Positions 21,764 to 33,243 of a stretch of DNA of 64,000 bases are shown here, piece after piece; within the stretch, counting starts at the first letter, position 1; every line of letters starts with the position of its first letter. The stretch is from Schizophyllum amplum. Lineage: Eukaryota > Basidiomycota > Agaricomycetes > Agaricales > Schizophyllaceae. Below the pieces are notes generated by a model. The model did no database searches. It had not been told where the DNA came from and worked only from the letters and a program-made list of their open reading frames with translations. The stretch is taken from NCBI GenBank assembly GCA_007026445.1, contig VDMD01000090.1, forward strand, positions 38,199 through 102,198, written 5' to 3'. A program made the translations under genes and the position numbers.

Positions 21764-22497
21764 AGGATGATTCTGAGAGCGAGACGAAGAGTGAGTCGAC
21801 ATCGGCGTATCTATTCGCTCGTGCCCCGAGGCGCAAGCACAATACGGCAGGCGCTGCACGATCCGAAGGTGAGAGAGAGGCGAGAGGCAGTGACGTGGAC
21901 GAGACGCGGAAACAATGAGAGCGGATACTAGAAGAGAGCGAGGCGGAGACGCTGGCGCGTGACTCGGCGAAGGGGGTGCGGCAGGCCGTAGTATTCAATG
22001 CGACATTTCTTCTGATAAAGAACATTTGCGAGGATGTAGATCCGCTCGTCTCCTTCAGCCGCTTCCTCGCGCACACTCCGAGGCCCTCCGTGCGAACACT
22101 CGAGCTGCACGAGATCAGCGTCACGGATTCTGGCAGCGCCTTTCTCGTGTGTCTTGCTCTCCTCCCCGACCTCGACCGGATGGCCGTGACATGGGGCTGG
22201 TACCAAGCCATGTCCATGACGATGATGTACGCGCGCTGCACAGGGCCGCTGACGGATGAGGTCCTCGATCGCATGACGGCTGTCGCTGAGCGAACGCTGC
22301 TCGTGCCGCGGATCACGTCGATCGACTTCAACGTATGGTACAGTTACAGGTATTTCAGCGAACCAGCGCTACGCAGATTCGTCCGATCTAGAAGGGTGTC
22401 GAGCGTGCGAGGCGGGTGTAGAAAGCTGGCGCTGGAAAAAGGCAAAGTTAACAGGATTTACGACGGCGGGGATTGTCATGAATCAGACGACTCGTGA
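21764..22497 (+). pseudogene. truncated F-box/LRR-like gene, C-terminal remnant
   Basis: From about 22030 to 22497 the plus strand encodes DPLVSFSRFLAHTPRPSVRT, FLVCLALLPDLDRMAVTW and RRFVRSRRVSSVRGGC. This aligns with the last third of the genes at 31819 and 38708. The F-box and first two thirds are missing. The 21764-22030 stretch holds no alignable coding sequence, and the downstream MYND gene ends just before it. An open frame from 21976 gives a possible 170-residue product, but with no F-box a functional protein is unlikely. The acidic codon run after the stop at 22495 parallels the intact paralogues. Confidence 0.75.
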
Positions 22498-22980
22498 GAC
22501 GCTGGAAACGATTCGGAAGACGACGAGGATGATGAGGATGACGAGGACGAGTAACGTGACGGCGACGAGGACGACGAGAACGACCAGCAAGACGGCAAAG
22601 AAGGCGACGACGAGGAGGACAGCGGCGAGGATTGAGCGAGGACAACGACTGAGAAGATGATGATGAAGGTAACGGCGAGGGGCGAAGAGGGAGACGAAGG
22701 CGTCGGGGCGAAAGGACTCGGAGCATTGGAGAACGAGGGAAATGACGAGAGGAGGGCGAAGGAGGTATTCCCCCTCTAGTAGTTACTCAATGTCGTACAT
22801 TGTTTTCTCGTATAATGCTGAGGAAAGTCAATGCTATGAGGGCGGTGGATTGTGAACCCTTGTGAACCTTGCGTTACAGTGTTACGACGCGCCTGATCAT
22901 ACCACGTGATCGTGATCTAACTCGTGATCGTCACGCTCGTGGCTCTTTACATAATCCTTGTCCTTGTCGTCCATGCACCG
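22498..22980. other. acidic-codon low-complexity tail and upstream region of F-box gene
   Basis: 22498-22740 is a GAC/GAG/GAT run that continues the frame of the preceding pseudogene across stops. From about 22895 there is a block CACGTGATCGTGATCT followed by CTCGTGATCGT. The block is conserved (with changes) upstream of all three type-I F-box copies (27545 and 46105 regions) and is probably promoter/5' UTR. Confidence 0.5.
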
Positions 22981-25900
22981 ATGGCTGACCATACACATTC
23001 TGAAGACGTGAGCATGGGTCTTTACGGCGGTCGAACCGCTCACAAACCGCTCAAGCAGGGCGCAACGCCGGGTGGCAAGCTGGCTGCTCTCTCGGAATTC
23101 CCCTTGGACATGATGTACGAGGTGCGTTTTGACGAGAAAACGAGCACTTACGAACGCGCCTCTGATGATCTTTGACCTAGATCTTCTGCTACCTCCATCC
23201 TGCCGAACTCCTCGCCATTTCACGGACGAACAAGACGCTGCGCGGCGTGCTCTTACGGAAGAGCGCACGGTGGATCTGGCAGACCAGTTTCAGGAACTAC
23301 AAGAACATGCCAGAGCCCCCAACGGATCTCAACGAGCCGCAGTACGCACGGCTGTTGTGTGACAATTCATGCATGGTACGTTCGTATCTGCAATCGTTGG
23401 TCATCGCATCGCGGCATCGACTGACCCGACTTTAGTTTTGCTTGTCTCCCAACGCCCCCCTCATCTCTTGGAGGGCGCGCCTTCGATTTTGCAAAGGCTG
23501 CATGAAGACCGAGTAAGCTGGTGTCTTTGCAATCAAGGCGCGCGCTCATTTCTGGTGAAACTAGGTTCATCCGGATCACAGACGTACACGATGAAGAGGA
23601 TGCAATTCTGATTCGGTCGTTCATCAGGGATCGCATCCATTCTGTTGGTGAGCTATATTCAAGGGCGCAGGTCGACAATTTTTGCGCGGGATACAATCGT
23701 GTTCGGAACGACGAAGCGCAGGCCTCCGCTTGGCTGACGGACCAGTTAAGCATATACCAAAGGACGCGGGAGGTGCGCCAACGTATGGCTACTATACTGT
23801 GCAATAAATCATGATGGGACGCTTGTCTGTACATTGCAATTGTACATTCGGTTGAAGAGGCTCCTTCGTCGGACACTGCCCCATTTGCGAGCGGGACATT
23901 GCGAAGGGACACTCTATGGGGACATTGCATGTAAGGTGAGCTCGTAGGGATATGCACCATCGAGACCTGCAAGTCTTGACTTGCATTCAATAGCATGGGA
24001 AGGGGTTTGATGTATAGTATCGGAAGGAGGGCCAACAGCACTTCTACTTAGTGATTACAGACAGACGGTAGGCGTAAGATCAATAGCTTGGAGTATAGAG
24101 TATACACATGAATATTCTAGTGAAGACTCAGCTGTCGAGGATATTGGGGGAGGTGGATCATGAGATCAAGGAGATAGATGAGCGCTCGGGCAACTTCGAG
24201 CCCAGTCTCCTACCCACCCGGCACGGCAGGTAGGGTCTTATACTGAGGGAGAGGGCGACAAGAACAAGAGCGACATACCTAAATAGAACTAGTACAAGAA
24301 GCCTGTCACTTATATGATCAGGTAAGGGTGAATTGGGGCGGATCATATAAGTGACAGGCTTCTTGTACTAGTTCTATTTAGGTATGTCGCTCTTGTTCTT
24401 GTCGCCCTCTCCCTCAGTATAAGACCCTACCTGCCGTGCCGGGTGGGTAGGAGACTGCTTCGAGCCGTCCATTCGGCAATCGCCGGCCGCATTCGGCGTT
24501 CATGTTGTTTTGGGACCGAACCTCTTCAGGAAACTTTTGTATGATACACCCCTCGAAAGACTCATGAAGTCGCTCTTTGAGGTGCCCATTGAAACAAATG
24601 TACCACTGTGGCTCACTCGGAGTCACTCGTGAGAGCGGCTCGCTCAACGCGTCCAGCGAATCTGTCCACCGCGAGTGGAATTCTCACGAAGGTAACCATA
24701 CAAGTGTACAATAGCACTGTACTGCGCTGCTTTATTATGCACCGGACGGAGACGCCCAATGCAGCGTACCGTTCTGCTTACGCTTCGAGCTGTCGACATC
24801 TGTCATCCACAAATGTCTCGATGAGATCGACCGCTGGAGGCTTCATTCATGTGAAGCGCCCGTTCAAGCGTCTTCTGGCCTTGAATGTCCCTTTCAGGGG
24901 CTTTTGTAAGTGTTCCGCCTTCAACGACAATGTCCCGGCTGATTTATTGCACAGTATAGTTGCCATACCAACGCGTCACGATGTGTGCTCTCTGGTTGAC
25001 GCTTAGCTTTTCAAGCATGGCGGGCGCTTGCAGAAATCGGGTATATATCACGCGCAGAAGTGGCGCCGGGCTGAGATCAGGATACGCAGAGAATTGTGAG
25101 TTTAGTGTGGTATTTACGGGCCCGCATGCTCACGCGACCAGTGTATACGAAAGGCTGCGTGAGCTCGGTTGGGGGGAGGAGCTCGAGTATGAGGAATCTC
25201 GGTACTTTCTAGATGACAACCCGTTGCTTAGAATTCCGCAGCGCCTGACTCATGGACGTATGTCCGATGTGTTTCTTGTGTTCTTTCGGTTACTGAATTT
25301 TCGAAGCATGGAAGACAATCGAGCAAGAACTCGTCGCTTACGTGCAGGCGCTGCGAGAGGGACGCCTTGCGAGGGAAAGAGCAGCTACGCTCCACGCGCG
25401 CTACTACAAGCTCGCCGATGTGTACGACGAATATCTGTCTGCCAAGCCTCTTGATCCAGTCTTCCCCGTCGTCGGTGACATTGTTACGGTCGACCACATA
25501 CGCGTCGCCATTGAGGACACTCCAGTCGACCAATTCATGTCCTGCAGCACCATGCGCGCGCTCATCGACGATATCCCGCAGTCCTGGTTCGTTGAATGGC
25601 GCGAGAAGGCCGATGCGGCTCTCGTTAACGTCGTATCGAAAGGCCTTCATCATCCAGCGACCTCGGCGGACCTATCCCTGGCCTCAACTCACTTCTTCCA
25701 TGTGTCCTCTAGCAACGCCTGCTCGGACGTGTCTGCCAAGGCGTACCCGGATATTCTAGAAGATGAGGACGTGGTGGCTCGCGGCGACACGTCGTCGTGG
25801 GAAGCACTGCAGCGGACCGGGTTTCGGCCATGGTCGCCTGCGCAACTGATGACTACTCGATTCCATTTTGAACTGGCTCGCGCGCTCGTGGCGCTGACGG

Positions 25901-26534
25901 GGCTCGACCCGGATACGACGACGAGAGAGGAGATGGAGTTGCACGACCCGTGGTTCCTGTCGCAGTCCGATTCGTCAGACGGTCAGAGGAGCGAGGCCAT
26001 ACGCTGGCCAGATGTGGTACGTTTGTAGCGTTTGATGCATGCGAGGCGCATCGTTGACTCGGGCCAGATGAACGAGTTATTAAAGAAGGACTACATCAAG
26101 AAGTTGTCCGTGCTTTCTGAGGAGGATGCCGCGCATTGCCGGTGGGAATTCGCGAACCTCGCCCTCGGCGTGAAGGAAATAGGCAGCTCCCTAGTTCAGT
26201 GCAGACACTGTGCGACTGTGCTTTGCGGCCAGCCCATGTACGACCATTTGCGCACCACGTATGTCTGTCGTCCACTTCTCCTGATTCGTGCCATACTGAT
26301 GTGTCTTCTAGGCATGGCGTGGAGACCATCACCATGCGGCATTGCGCGACGAGGTATGGCGGCTTCCCGGCGCTAGGCGCGATCCCATTCTGCCCGGCGC
26401 TAGGCGTGATCCCGTTCTCGAGGGAGAATTTTGTCTGCGTCGGTACGTACACATTTCCGGACTTCGACTCAGTGTCGGACATGGGCACGGCGCCGGACGA
26501 GGAAAGCGAAGAGGGCGCAACACCGGTACTTTGA
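22981..26534 (+). CDS. type-I F-box protein, copy 1 (intron carries a transposon)
   Basis: Nine-exon model: 22981-23121, 23181-23375, 23436-23512, 23565-23772, 25016-25095, 25142-25257, 25307-26016, 26068-26258, 26312-26534. The exons sum to 1941 nt (646 aa), in frame. Domains: F-box at about residues 38-85 (KLAALSEFPLDMMYE, then IFCYLHPAELLAISRTNKTL). A Cys pair follows (FCLSPN, CKGCMKTE), then a coiled basic region, a long central domain (VFPVVGDIVTVDHIRVAI, DDIPQSWFVEWREKADAALV) and a C-terminal C2H2-like cluster (VQCRHCATVL, MYDHLRTTH). Compared with copy 2, the intron after exon 4 and the first codons of exon 5 are deleted, fusing two exons in frame. The fourth intron is swollen from about 53 bp to 1243 bp by a transposon starting 11 bp after the donor. 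Expected role is SCF substrate selection. Correct splicing across the insertion is doubtful because fungal introns are normally tiny. Confidence 0.8.
23778..23783 (+). repeat. 6-bp target site duplication, left (CCAACG)
   Basis: CCAACG precedes the left terminal inverted repeat and recurs at 24968-24973 after the right one. Removing one copy and the element restores alignment with the corresponding intron of the gene at 27610. Confidence 0.75.
23784..24967. mobile_element. 1184-bp non-autonomous TIR element in an F-box intron
   Basis: Terminal inverted repeats of about 27 bp: TATGGC(T/A)ACTATACTGTG then CAATAAATCA at 23784-23812, with the complement ending at 24967 (one mismatch). The element is flanked by CCAACG duplications. 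It has no transposase-like frame; the longest internal frames have no recognisable domain. A 6-bp duplication does not fit hAT (8 bp), Harbinger (3 bp) or Tc1 (TA), so the superfamily is left open. It contains a second, younger insertion at 24203-24457. Without that insertion it would be about 920 bp. Confidence 0.8.
24194..24466. mobile_element. 255-bp foldback MITE with 9-bp target duplication (nested)
   Basis: The core 24203-24457 is a near-perfect palindrome. The arms, about 117 bp (24203-24319 and 24341-24457), look identical in complement and flank a 21-bp spacer. The termini are CAGTCTCC and GGAGACTG. A 9-bp direct repeat CTTCGAGCC flanks the core (24194-24202 and 24458-24466), the size typical of Mutator-like elements. 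Perfect arms plus an intact duplication indicate a recent insertion. No coding capacity. Confidence 0.88.
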
Positions 26535-26589
26535 CAGAGGTGTACACTACTACATTCATATTTCAGGATGATGTCGCCGAAGCGTGGCC

Positions 26590-27440
26590 GTGAACGCTCG
26601 ACGTCGACGAGCCCATTCAGGTTTGGACGACTCACGTCTCCTTAATAGGCGGCTCGCATTCGCGCTCAGTCCGCGCCAACCTCGGTATCTGCCTCCTCGA
26701 AACTCACGCGTGTCCGCAATCGGCAATTGTCACCTCAACTTCCACTCTTTGACGTCGAAGCTCGGCATGCGTCTGCATATTCACGCGTGCGTGGCCGCTT
26801 CTTACGCGTGCATATCTACGTTCATAGCGTGTCTTTTGGTCGATACGCGCTCGCATTCAGAGCGCGTGGACCTTAGCATTTGCCATAGATTTGCCATCCA
26901 GAAGTCGACGGAGCTTGACCTGCGACTGCTCGAGCTTGGCGTCCGTTATCTCGAGCTTGACGTCCATCGTGACATCAGGTCGACGTCAGTCTACCGAGCT
27001 CAACGCGCGGCTGCTCGAGCATCTCGTGCGCCTGACCGCGCTTGACGCGCGTCGCCTCAGCATCCGCCAACACGAGCTTAACGCGTACGTGTCCGCGCTC
27101 GACACCAAACACCTCGATCTCGATGTGTTTCTCGACTTTCACGCGCGTTGGACAGCAGCTCATCGTCGTAGTTTTGATGCGTAGGTATGCAATGCGTTGG
27201 AGTCCAGCGAGGGGCTGTCTGGGTATTGGGGTCTTGTCAGTTGACTCCATTGTCTTACAAAGGTGACGAAGCTGATATCCTGTCTTCGCGCGCGGGAGTC
27301 AGTGGGAGGCGCCTGGGAGGCGCGGACTCTGATCCATCGGAAGGATTAGAACGAGGTCAATATGGACGAGGCGGCCGTGGGCCCGTGAATGATGAAACCT
27401 GTATCTCGTTCATTAACTCTTGAGCCCGCGATAGTCCGCT
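26590..27440. repeat. degenerate LLEL-type heptad repeats downstream of F-box copy 1
   Basis: The plus strand contains scattered CTCGAGCTTGACGTC-like units (for example 26880-27130) that read LDLRLLELGVRYLELDV in one frame. It is decayed and interrupted. Similar tracts follow F-box copy 2 (30.2-31.4 kb) and fill 36.2-38.0 kb. From about 27190 the sequence is non-repetitive with nothing recognisable up to the next F-box promoter. Confidence 0.5.
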
Positions 27441-27609
27441 GTATTCCAAAGCATCAATATGTGTTGTACTCTAGTGACCACGAGCGTTTTTTTGTCTAAT
27501 GCTCTCAGATCCAGAAAGCCGACACAACGTGACTGCAATCATGGCACGTGATTGCGATTTGACTCGTGTTCGCGATTGTTCCTTCCTTGTCTTCATCGTC
27601 CATGTACCA

Positions 27610-30026
27610 ATGGCTAGCCATCCAACTCCTGAAGACGCGAGCCCTAACCACGACGGCTCTAAGCCGTCTGCGAACAGCCTTCACAGAGCGCCGACGCGTG
27701 CTAAGGGCGGTCGATCCAAGAAGGGCGCGGTGATGGGTGGCAAGCTAGCCGCTCTCTCGGAGTTCCCCTTGGATGTGATGTACGAGGTGAGTTTTGACGA
27801 GTGGCACTGTGGCATGCATGGACACCTCTTTGATAGTCTTCTATCTAGATCTTCTGCTACCTTCACCCTGCCCAGCTCCTCGCCGTTTCGCGTACGAACA
27901 AGACGCTACGCGGCGCGCTCCTGAGAAAGAATGCACGCTGGATCTGGAAGGCCAGTTTCAGAAATGCCAAGGACATTCCAGAGCCTCCGACGGATCTCAA
28001 CGAGCCACAGTACGCGCAGCTGTTGTTCGACAAGTCATGCATGGTACGTCTGTACTTACAACCGTTAATCATTGCCTTGCGGCGTCAACTGAACCGAATT
28101 CAGTACTGCCTATCCCCCAACGCTCCCCACATCTCGTGGAAGGCCCGCCTTCGATTTTGCAAACGCTGCATGAAGACCGAGTGAGTTCGGTGTCTTCGCA
28201 ATACAGGCGCGCGCTCATTACCGGTAACACTAGATTCATTCGGATCACCGACGTACATAACGACGAGGATGAAATTCTGGTCCGGTCGTTCATCAGGGAT
28301 CGTGTCCACTCTGCTGGTAAGTCATAAAGATTGTTCGTAGGACCCGTCGCTAAGCGCTGTGCTTTGTCAGTCGAGGCCTATGATGGGAATCTGTATCCAA
28401 GGGCGCAGGTCGAAGTTTTCTGCGCGGAATATAATCGTATTCACAACGACAAGGCGCAAATCTCAGTTTGGCTGAAGGACCAGCTATGGATATACCAAAG
28501 GATAAGTAAGGTGCGCCATCGTGTCTCGGAGTATGCTCTCTGGCTGATCTTCGGATTCGTCAGCACGGCGATCGCCTGCAGGACTGGACTCATCGTAACG
28601 AGCTCAAGCGGCGCCAGGCTGAGAAGGATGAAATTCGTCAGATCCGCCGAGAATTGTGAGTTTTTCTATGTATCGTCGGATATTCGCCTGCTCATGCGAT
28701 CAGTATATATGAGAGGCTGCGCGAGATTGGTCTGGGGGATGAGCTTGAGTTCAAGAAATCCCGTGATGATTTGAACGGAGACTGGTTGCTAAAGACGCCG
28801 CAACGGCTGACGCATAGAGGTACGTGTGACATGTCGGTTTGTTGACACCCTTGATTGATCATTCTGTCAAGGATGGAAGATCATCGAGCAAGACGTTATC
28901 ACTCTCGTGCAGGCGTCGCGGACGAAACGCCTTGCGAGGGAGAAAGAAGCCACGCTCCAAGCCCGCCGCGACTTGCTGGCCAAGGTGTACGACGACTTTC
29001 TGGCTCTCAAGCCCCTTGGTTCGGTCTTTCCCGTCGTCGGCGACCTCCTGACAGTCGACCGCATCCGCACCGCCATCGAGAATACGCCAGTCGACCAGTC
29101 CATGACCTGGGGCACCTTTCGTCGTCTCATCGACAAAATCCCGCAGTCCTGGTTCGTTCAATGGCGCCAAAACGCTGACGCGGCCCTCGTCAACGTGGTA
29201 TCTAGGGATTTGCGTCGGCCGGCCACGATTGCCGATCTATCCCTCGCATCGACGCACTTCCTTCTTCGCGCTTCCTACCACGCGGATGCGAAGGTGTACG
29301 TCAAGATGTACCCGGATGTCCTGGCGGACGCGTCCGTCGTGACTCGGGCCGCGTCCGACAGCTTATCCTTCCGGACTAAGTACTGGCCATGGGTACCCTC
29401 GCGGCTGACGGCTTCCCGATATGTTCTCAAGGTGGCGAGCGCGCTCGTGTCGCTGGCGGGACACGACCCAGATACGACGACGAGAGCAGAGATGGAGCTT
29501 CACGACCCGTGGTTCATCTCGTATCCCGACTCGTCGGAAAGTCAGCGTGCCGCGGTCATGCGTTGGCCGTATGTGGTACGCCTTTATTACTCGCTGCCCG
29601 CAAGGCACGTTTGTTGACCCTGCTAGATGAACGAGATATTGCAGAAGAACATCAAGAAGCTATCCGTGCTTTCCGCGCGCTGCCGGTGGGACTTCAGGAA
29701 GGTCGGACTCGGCGTCTATTCGGGCGACCCGCAGGTTTGCAGACTCTGCCAGGCAGAGCTTCGCAGCTGGTTAATGTCTAATCACCTGCGTAATACGTGC
29801 GTCTATTCTACTTCTCTCTTAGGCCTCCGCGCAATATACTAAAAATGCGTTTAGGCATCGTCCAGAGAGCATCACAACGTGGCAGTGCGCGAGAAGGCGT
29901 GGAGGCTGCCCAGCGCTAGGCGCGATGGCGTTCTCGAGGAGGAATTGCGTCTGTGTCGGTACGCTCATGGTTCCGGACTTCAACGCAGCGTCAGACCTGG
30001 ACGCGAGATTGGACGACGGTAATTAG
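27610..30026 (+). CDS. type-I F-box protein, copy 2
   Basis: Ten-exon model: 27610-27786, 27849-28043, 28104-28180, 28234-28316, 28371-28510, 28564-28655, 28704-28819, 28872-29575, 29627-29796, 29855-30026. The exons sum to 1926 nt (641 aa), all joins in frame. F-box near residues 50-98 (KLAALSEFPLDVMYE, then IFCYLHPAQLLAVSRTNKTL), then SARWIWKASFRNAKD. A zinc-ligand-like pair follows (YCLSPN, FCKRCMKTE), then a charged coiled stretch (HRNELKRRQAEKDEIRQIRR). The central domain contains GSVFPVVGDLLTVDRIRTAI and DKIPQSWFVQWRQNADAALV. The C-terminal Cys cluster is VCRLCQAELRSWLMSNHL. This copy has the full intron set and no disruption, so it is the best reference for the family. It sits about 1.1 kb downstream of copy 1 in the same orientation, consistent with tandem duplication. 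The start is chosen by alignment of MASHP, MADHT and MANHT. Confidence 0.88.
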
Positions 30027-31818
30027 GAGGATGCACCGCCGTTACTTTGATCTAGGTATACACTTCTACATTTATATTCAAGGATGTTGTCGCCGAAGCA
30101 TTGTAGTGAATGCAAGCGTCGCACTCGATACGTGGGAAGGAGAGAGGACACAGAGAAGGATTCAGGGTGCGTGCTGCGACGATCGTTGGGGACTTGCTCG
30201 CTGACCTGTTCATTGCAGCTGATATATTGGGAGGCGGGGCGCGTCTGTTCTACGCGCTACCTAGATATCCACACCCAGCGTGTTCGCGCTCGGCGCGCGC
30301 GCTTCTCACGCTCGATGTGCGCGACCACCGTCTGCTCGAGTCGACATCCGCCTACCTATATAGACCTGCGTCACCCCGACTCGATGCGCATGCTGAGGTT
30401 CGGAGCCCTCTGGTTTGAGGCCGTCGGAGTCCGTCTACCAAGCTCGACACGCACCGCCACGACGTTCGCTCGGAGTCCGTGTTCAACATGACTGCTCGTC
30501 GAAGCTCGACTGCTCGAGCTTTATGTTGAGCTGCTCACGGTCGATGCGCGCCTATTTGTCGTCGACATTGGCTACTCGAAATCGACACGCGCCTTCAGGT
30601 CTGCTGGAGGTCGGCACGCGCCTTACTCGAGGTTGCTCGAGGTCGACACACGTCCACCTGATAGCTCGATGCGCGCGTTTCTCGAACGCGACGCGCGTAT
30701 TCGTAGCTGACTCGAGCTGGATGTTGGGGGCTAGCCGATCTCAACGCCGCGGTACTCGAACTTGTCGGCGTGCGACTGCTCGAGGCCGACTCCGCTCGAC
30801 GTTCAGCTACTCGTCTCGGAGGTCGACGGTGGACTACTTGTGGTGATGCTGGGCTAGGCGATGCTTGACCCGCGACTGCTCAAGTCGTGTGACTACTCAA
30901 GTTGACCTGCGACTGCTCATTGTCGACGCGCGACTGATCACAATTGGCGCTCGTAGGCTCCTCGTAGCTTGACACCGTTGGGCTACTCAAAGATGACGCC
31001 GAGCTGATCGAGTGGGCTACTCCGAGGGTGACGCTTGACTGCCGGGCTTCCCGAAGTTAACATCCCGATGGGCGACTCGAAATCGACGTCCCGATGGCTG
31101 ACTCGAGGACCGCGGTGGGCGACTCGAAATTCACGGTGGGCCCTTCGAGCATGGTATCATTGTGCTCTTCGAGTCTGACACTGGTCACAAAATTGAGCTG
31201 GATGCGAGCTACTTGAGCGACTCAGGACGAGCTCGACGCTGGGCTTCCTGAGGTCGACTCCATCACGCTTTTCGAGGTCGACACCAGGCTTTTCGAGGTT
31301 GACACCGGGCTGTTCTACGTCCATGGTAGATTGCTCGATATCGGCGCTCATGTGCTCGAGGTCGACATTGAGCTATCCGAGCTTGACATGGGCGAATGGA
31401 AATCGATGGATGGCTTTTCGGGGTCGGAAGGGCGTGGCGGCGAGCATTAATTTGAGAGAGACGAAAAGAAGATCGTGTCGCATTCCTCCCTTTAGTTGAT
31501 GCAGTCCCTTATTATCTGTCCCTGATCTTTTACCGTACTGCTCATATCATGCGTGCCACATGTGCGTTTATGGCAAGTCGTCCAACCGCGTCCAGGCAGC
31601 TCAAGTGTGATTTCAACGAGGTCAGCACGTGGGGGCCATGCGGCAAGCGCGCTGCGGCTTGTCTTCGCCCATCATCGCAAAAATCAGGTATTTCTTGGTC
31701 ATCCAAGGTCCTTATTGGTCTCGCTGCGCTGTCAGAGCCTCTCTCATTAAAATCCCAGCTTGCATGCTGGATTTATATTGCCCTACGTGAACTGGCTCTC
31801 TTGCACAACAAAATCGCG
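30027..31818. repeat. degenerate TCGA-rich repeat tract between F-box genes
   Basis: About 30.2-31.4 kb consists of decayed 18-30 bp units with CTCGA(G/C)(G/C)TCGAC cores, such as CTCGAGGTCGACA near 30647 and 31274. No convincing gene. 31500-31818 is the upstream region of the next F-box gene and resembles 38530-38707. Confidence 0.6.
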
Positions 31819-33243
31819 ATGCCTCGATATGGACTCGTGTCGGACGCCCCACAGGACCCGTCCACAAAGACGAGCACGGATCACTTATCCCCTAAGGCGA
31901 CCCAGATCGAAAGCGAGGGACATCACTTATCCGCAGAAGATCAGTCCCCCGTCTCGCGCCTGCCGATGGAGCTGCTGTCCGAGATATTCCTTCACTTCGT
32001 CAGCGAAAAATTAGATTTTGAAATACCAGCACTCGTAGCCACAACAGTCGCCCTGGTCTGCGTGGCGTGGCGCGCAGCAGCGCATGGGACGGCGCAACTG
32101 TGGACCTTCATCAGCTCGAGGCAGACCAAGGTCAGGCTGGATGATCAGCTCAGGTACTCTGCCGCTCTGCCTCTGCATTTAACCCATTGGGATTATGTCT
32201 CGCCTCCCCATGTCACCTTGCCACGCTTCGTTGACGGCGTAGGCGCGCATATGCGGCGTGTGCAGTCATTCGATTTCTGGTCGAGTTGTGCATCCCTTGC
32301 CGCAATCCCAGTGCAAAATATGCCCGCGCTTGCCTGCGCGCGCATCGATCTGTCTCGCGAATACCGCCCGGGTGCCCTCGACTTCCTTGCGAACGCGACC
32401 GCGCTGAACGAACTGTCCGTGCAGGTCAGATACACCATGACATCGCACACACAGGCCGTTCGACCTCCTTCACTGCCATCGCTTACTCGCCTAACACTCA
32501 GCGTCGACAGGGATGTCCGCCCAGAGTGGTACTTAAGCACCGTTGCGCAGTGCGGCGCACACCTCACCTTCCTCAATGTAACCTTCGCTCCTCACTCCCA
32601 CGAAGACCAGCCCTTAGTGCTAGGGTTCACGCCAGGAATTCTCGTGCTGCCCCAGCTGCGCACCCTCAAGCTCGAGAACCAGAACCATCAGATGCTCGCT
32701 TACATGCGTGCACCGCAACTCGAGTCCATCGTCCTCACCGCCGTCAACGAGTACCAAAGGACCGGAGATCCCTTCGTGTTCTTCCGCCGCTTGCTGCAGT
32801 ACGCACCAACGCCTTCGGTGCGAACACTCGATCTGCGCGATATCAGCATTTCGGACCCGAGCGCTTTGTTCGCGTGTCTTGCTCTCCTTCCCGACCTCAA
32901 CCGGATGGCGGTAACGTGGAGAGATGGGGGCGGCGCGCCCATGATGTTTCATCACAAAGGGTTGCTGACGGACGAGCTCTTTGATCGTATGACGGGTGCC
33001 ACTGAGCGGACGCCGCTCGTACCGCGGCTCACGTCGGTCGACTTTAACATCGACGACCGCAACCCCAGGACTTTCAGCGAACAGGCGCTGCGCAGATTCA
33101 TCCGGTCCAGGAGGGCGCCGAGCGTGAGAGGCGGGTGTAGCGTGGCAGCGCTGGAAGAGGTCAGAGTCGCCGGGATCTACGACAGCGACAACGACTTTGA
33201 CTGCGACGGCGACCGTGATGGAGCGGTCCACAGCGTCGAATAA
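31819..33243 (+). CDS. F-box/LRR-like protein, copy A
   Basis: Single exon, 474 aa. The start ATG at 31819 (MPRYGLVSDAPQD) is the first Met just before the region shared with copy B. The F-box-like domain lies at about residues 45-95: SPVSRLPMELLSEIFLHFVS, then VCVAWRAAAHGTAQLW. The remaining ~350 residues form an irregular leucine-rich solenoid (LPSLTRLTLSVDRDVRPEW, LPQLRTLKLENQNHQMLAYM, PSVRTLDLRDISISDPSALF, CLALLPDLNRMAVTW). The C-terminus has RRFIRSRRAPSVRGGCSV and then a short acidic end. F-box/LRR proteins recruit substrates to SCF ligases; the substrate is unknown. After the TAA the same frame continues as a long acidic run, as in the paralogues. It is about 60 percent alike to copy B by eye (rough, not computed). 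Confidence 0.88.
   Translation: MPRYGLVSDAPQDPSTKTSTDHLSPKATQIESEGHHLSAEDQSPVSRLPMELLSEIFLHFVSEKLDFEIPALVATTVALVCVAWRAAAHGTAQLWTFISSRQTKVRLDDQLRYSAALPLHLTHWDYVSPPHVTLPRFVDGVGAHMRRVQSFDFWSSCASLAAIPVQNMPALACARIDLSREYRPGALDFLANATALNELSVQVRYTMTSHTQAVRPPSLPSLTRLTLSVDRDVRPEWYLSTVAQCGAHLTFLNVTFAPHSHEDQPLVLGFTPGILVLPQLRTLKLENQNHQMLAYMRAPQLESIVLTAVNEYQRTGDPFVFFRRLLQYAPTPSVRTLDLRDISISDPSALFACLALLPDLNRMAVTWRDGGGAPMMFHHKGLLTDELFDRMTGATERTPLVPRLTSVDFNIDDRNPRTFSEQALRRFIRSRRAPSVRGGCSVAALEEVRVAGIYDSDNDFDCDGDRDGAVHSVE

Noticed and set aside
31549..31818. N-terminal extension of F-box copy A
   Set aside because: The frame is open, but the stretch does not align with coding sequence of copy B, where the equivalent DNA is upstream and contains stops.
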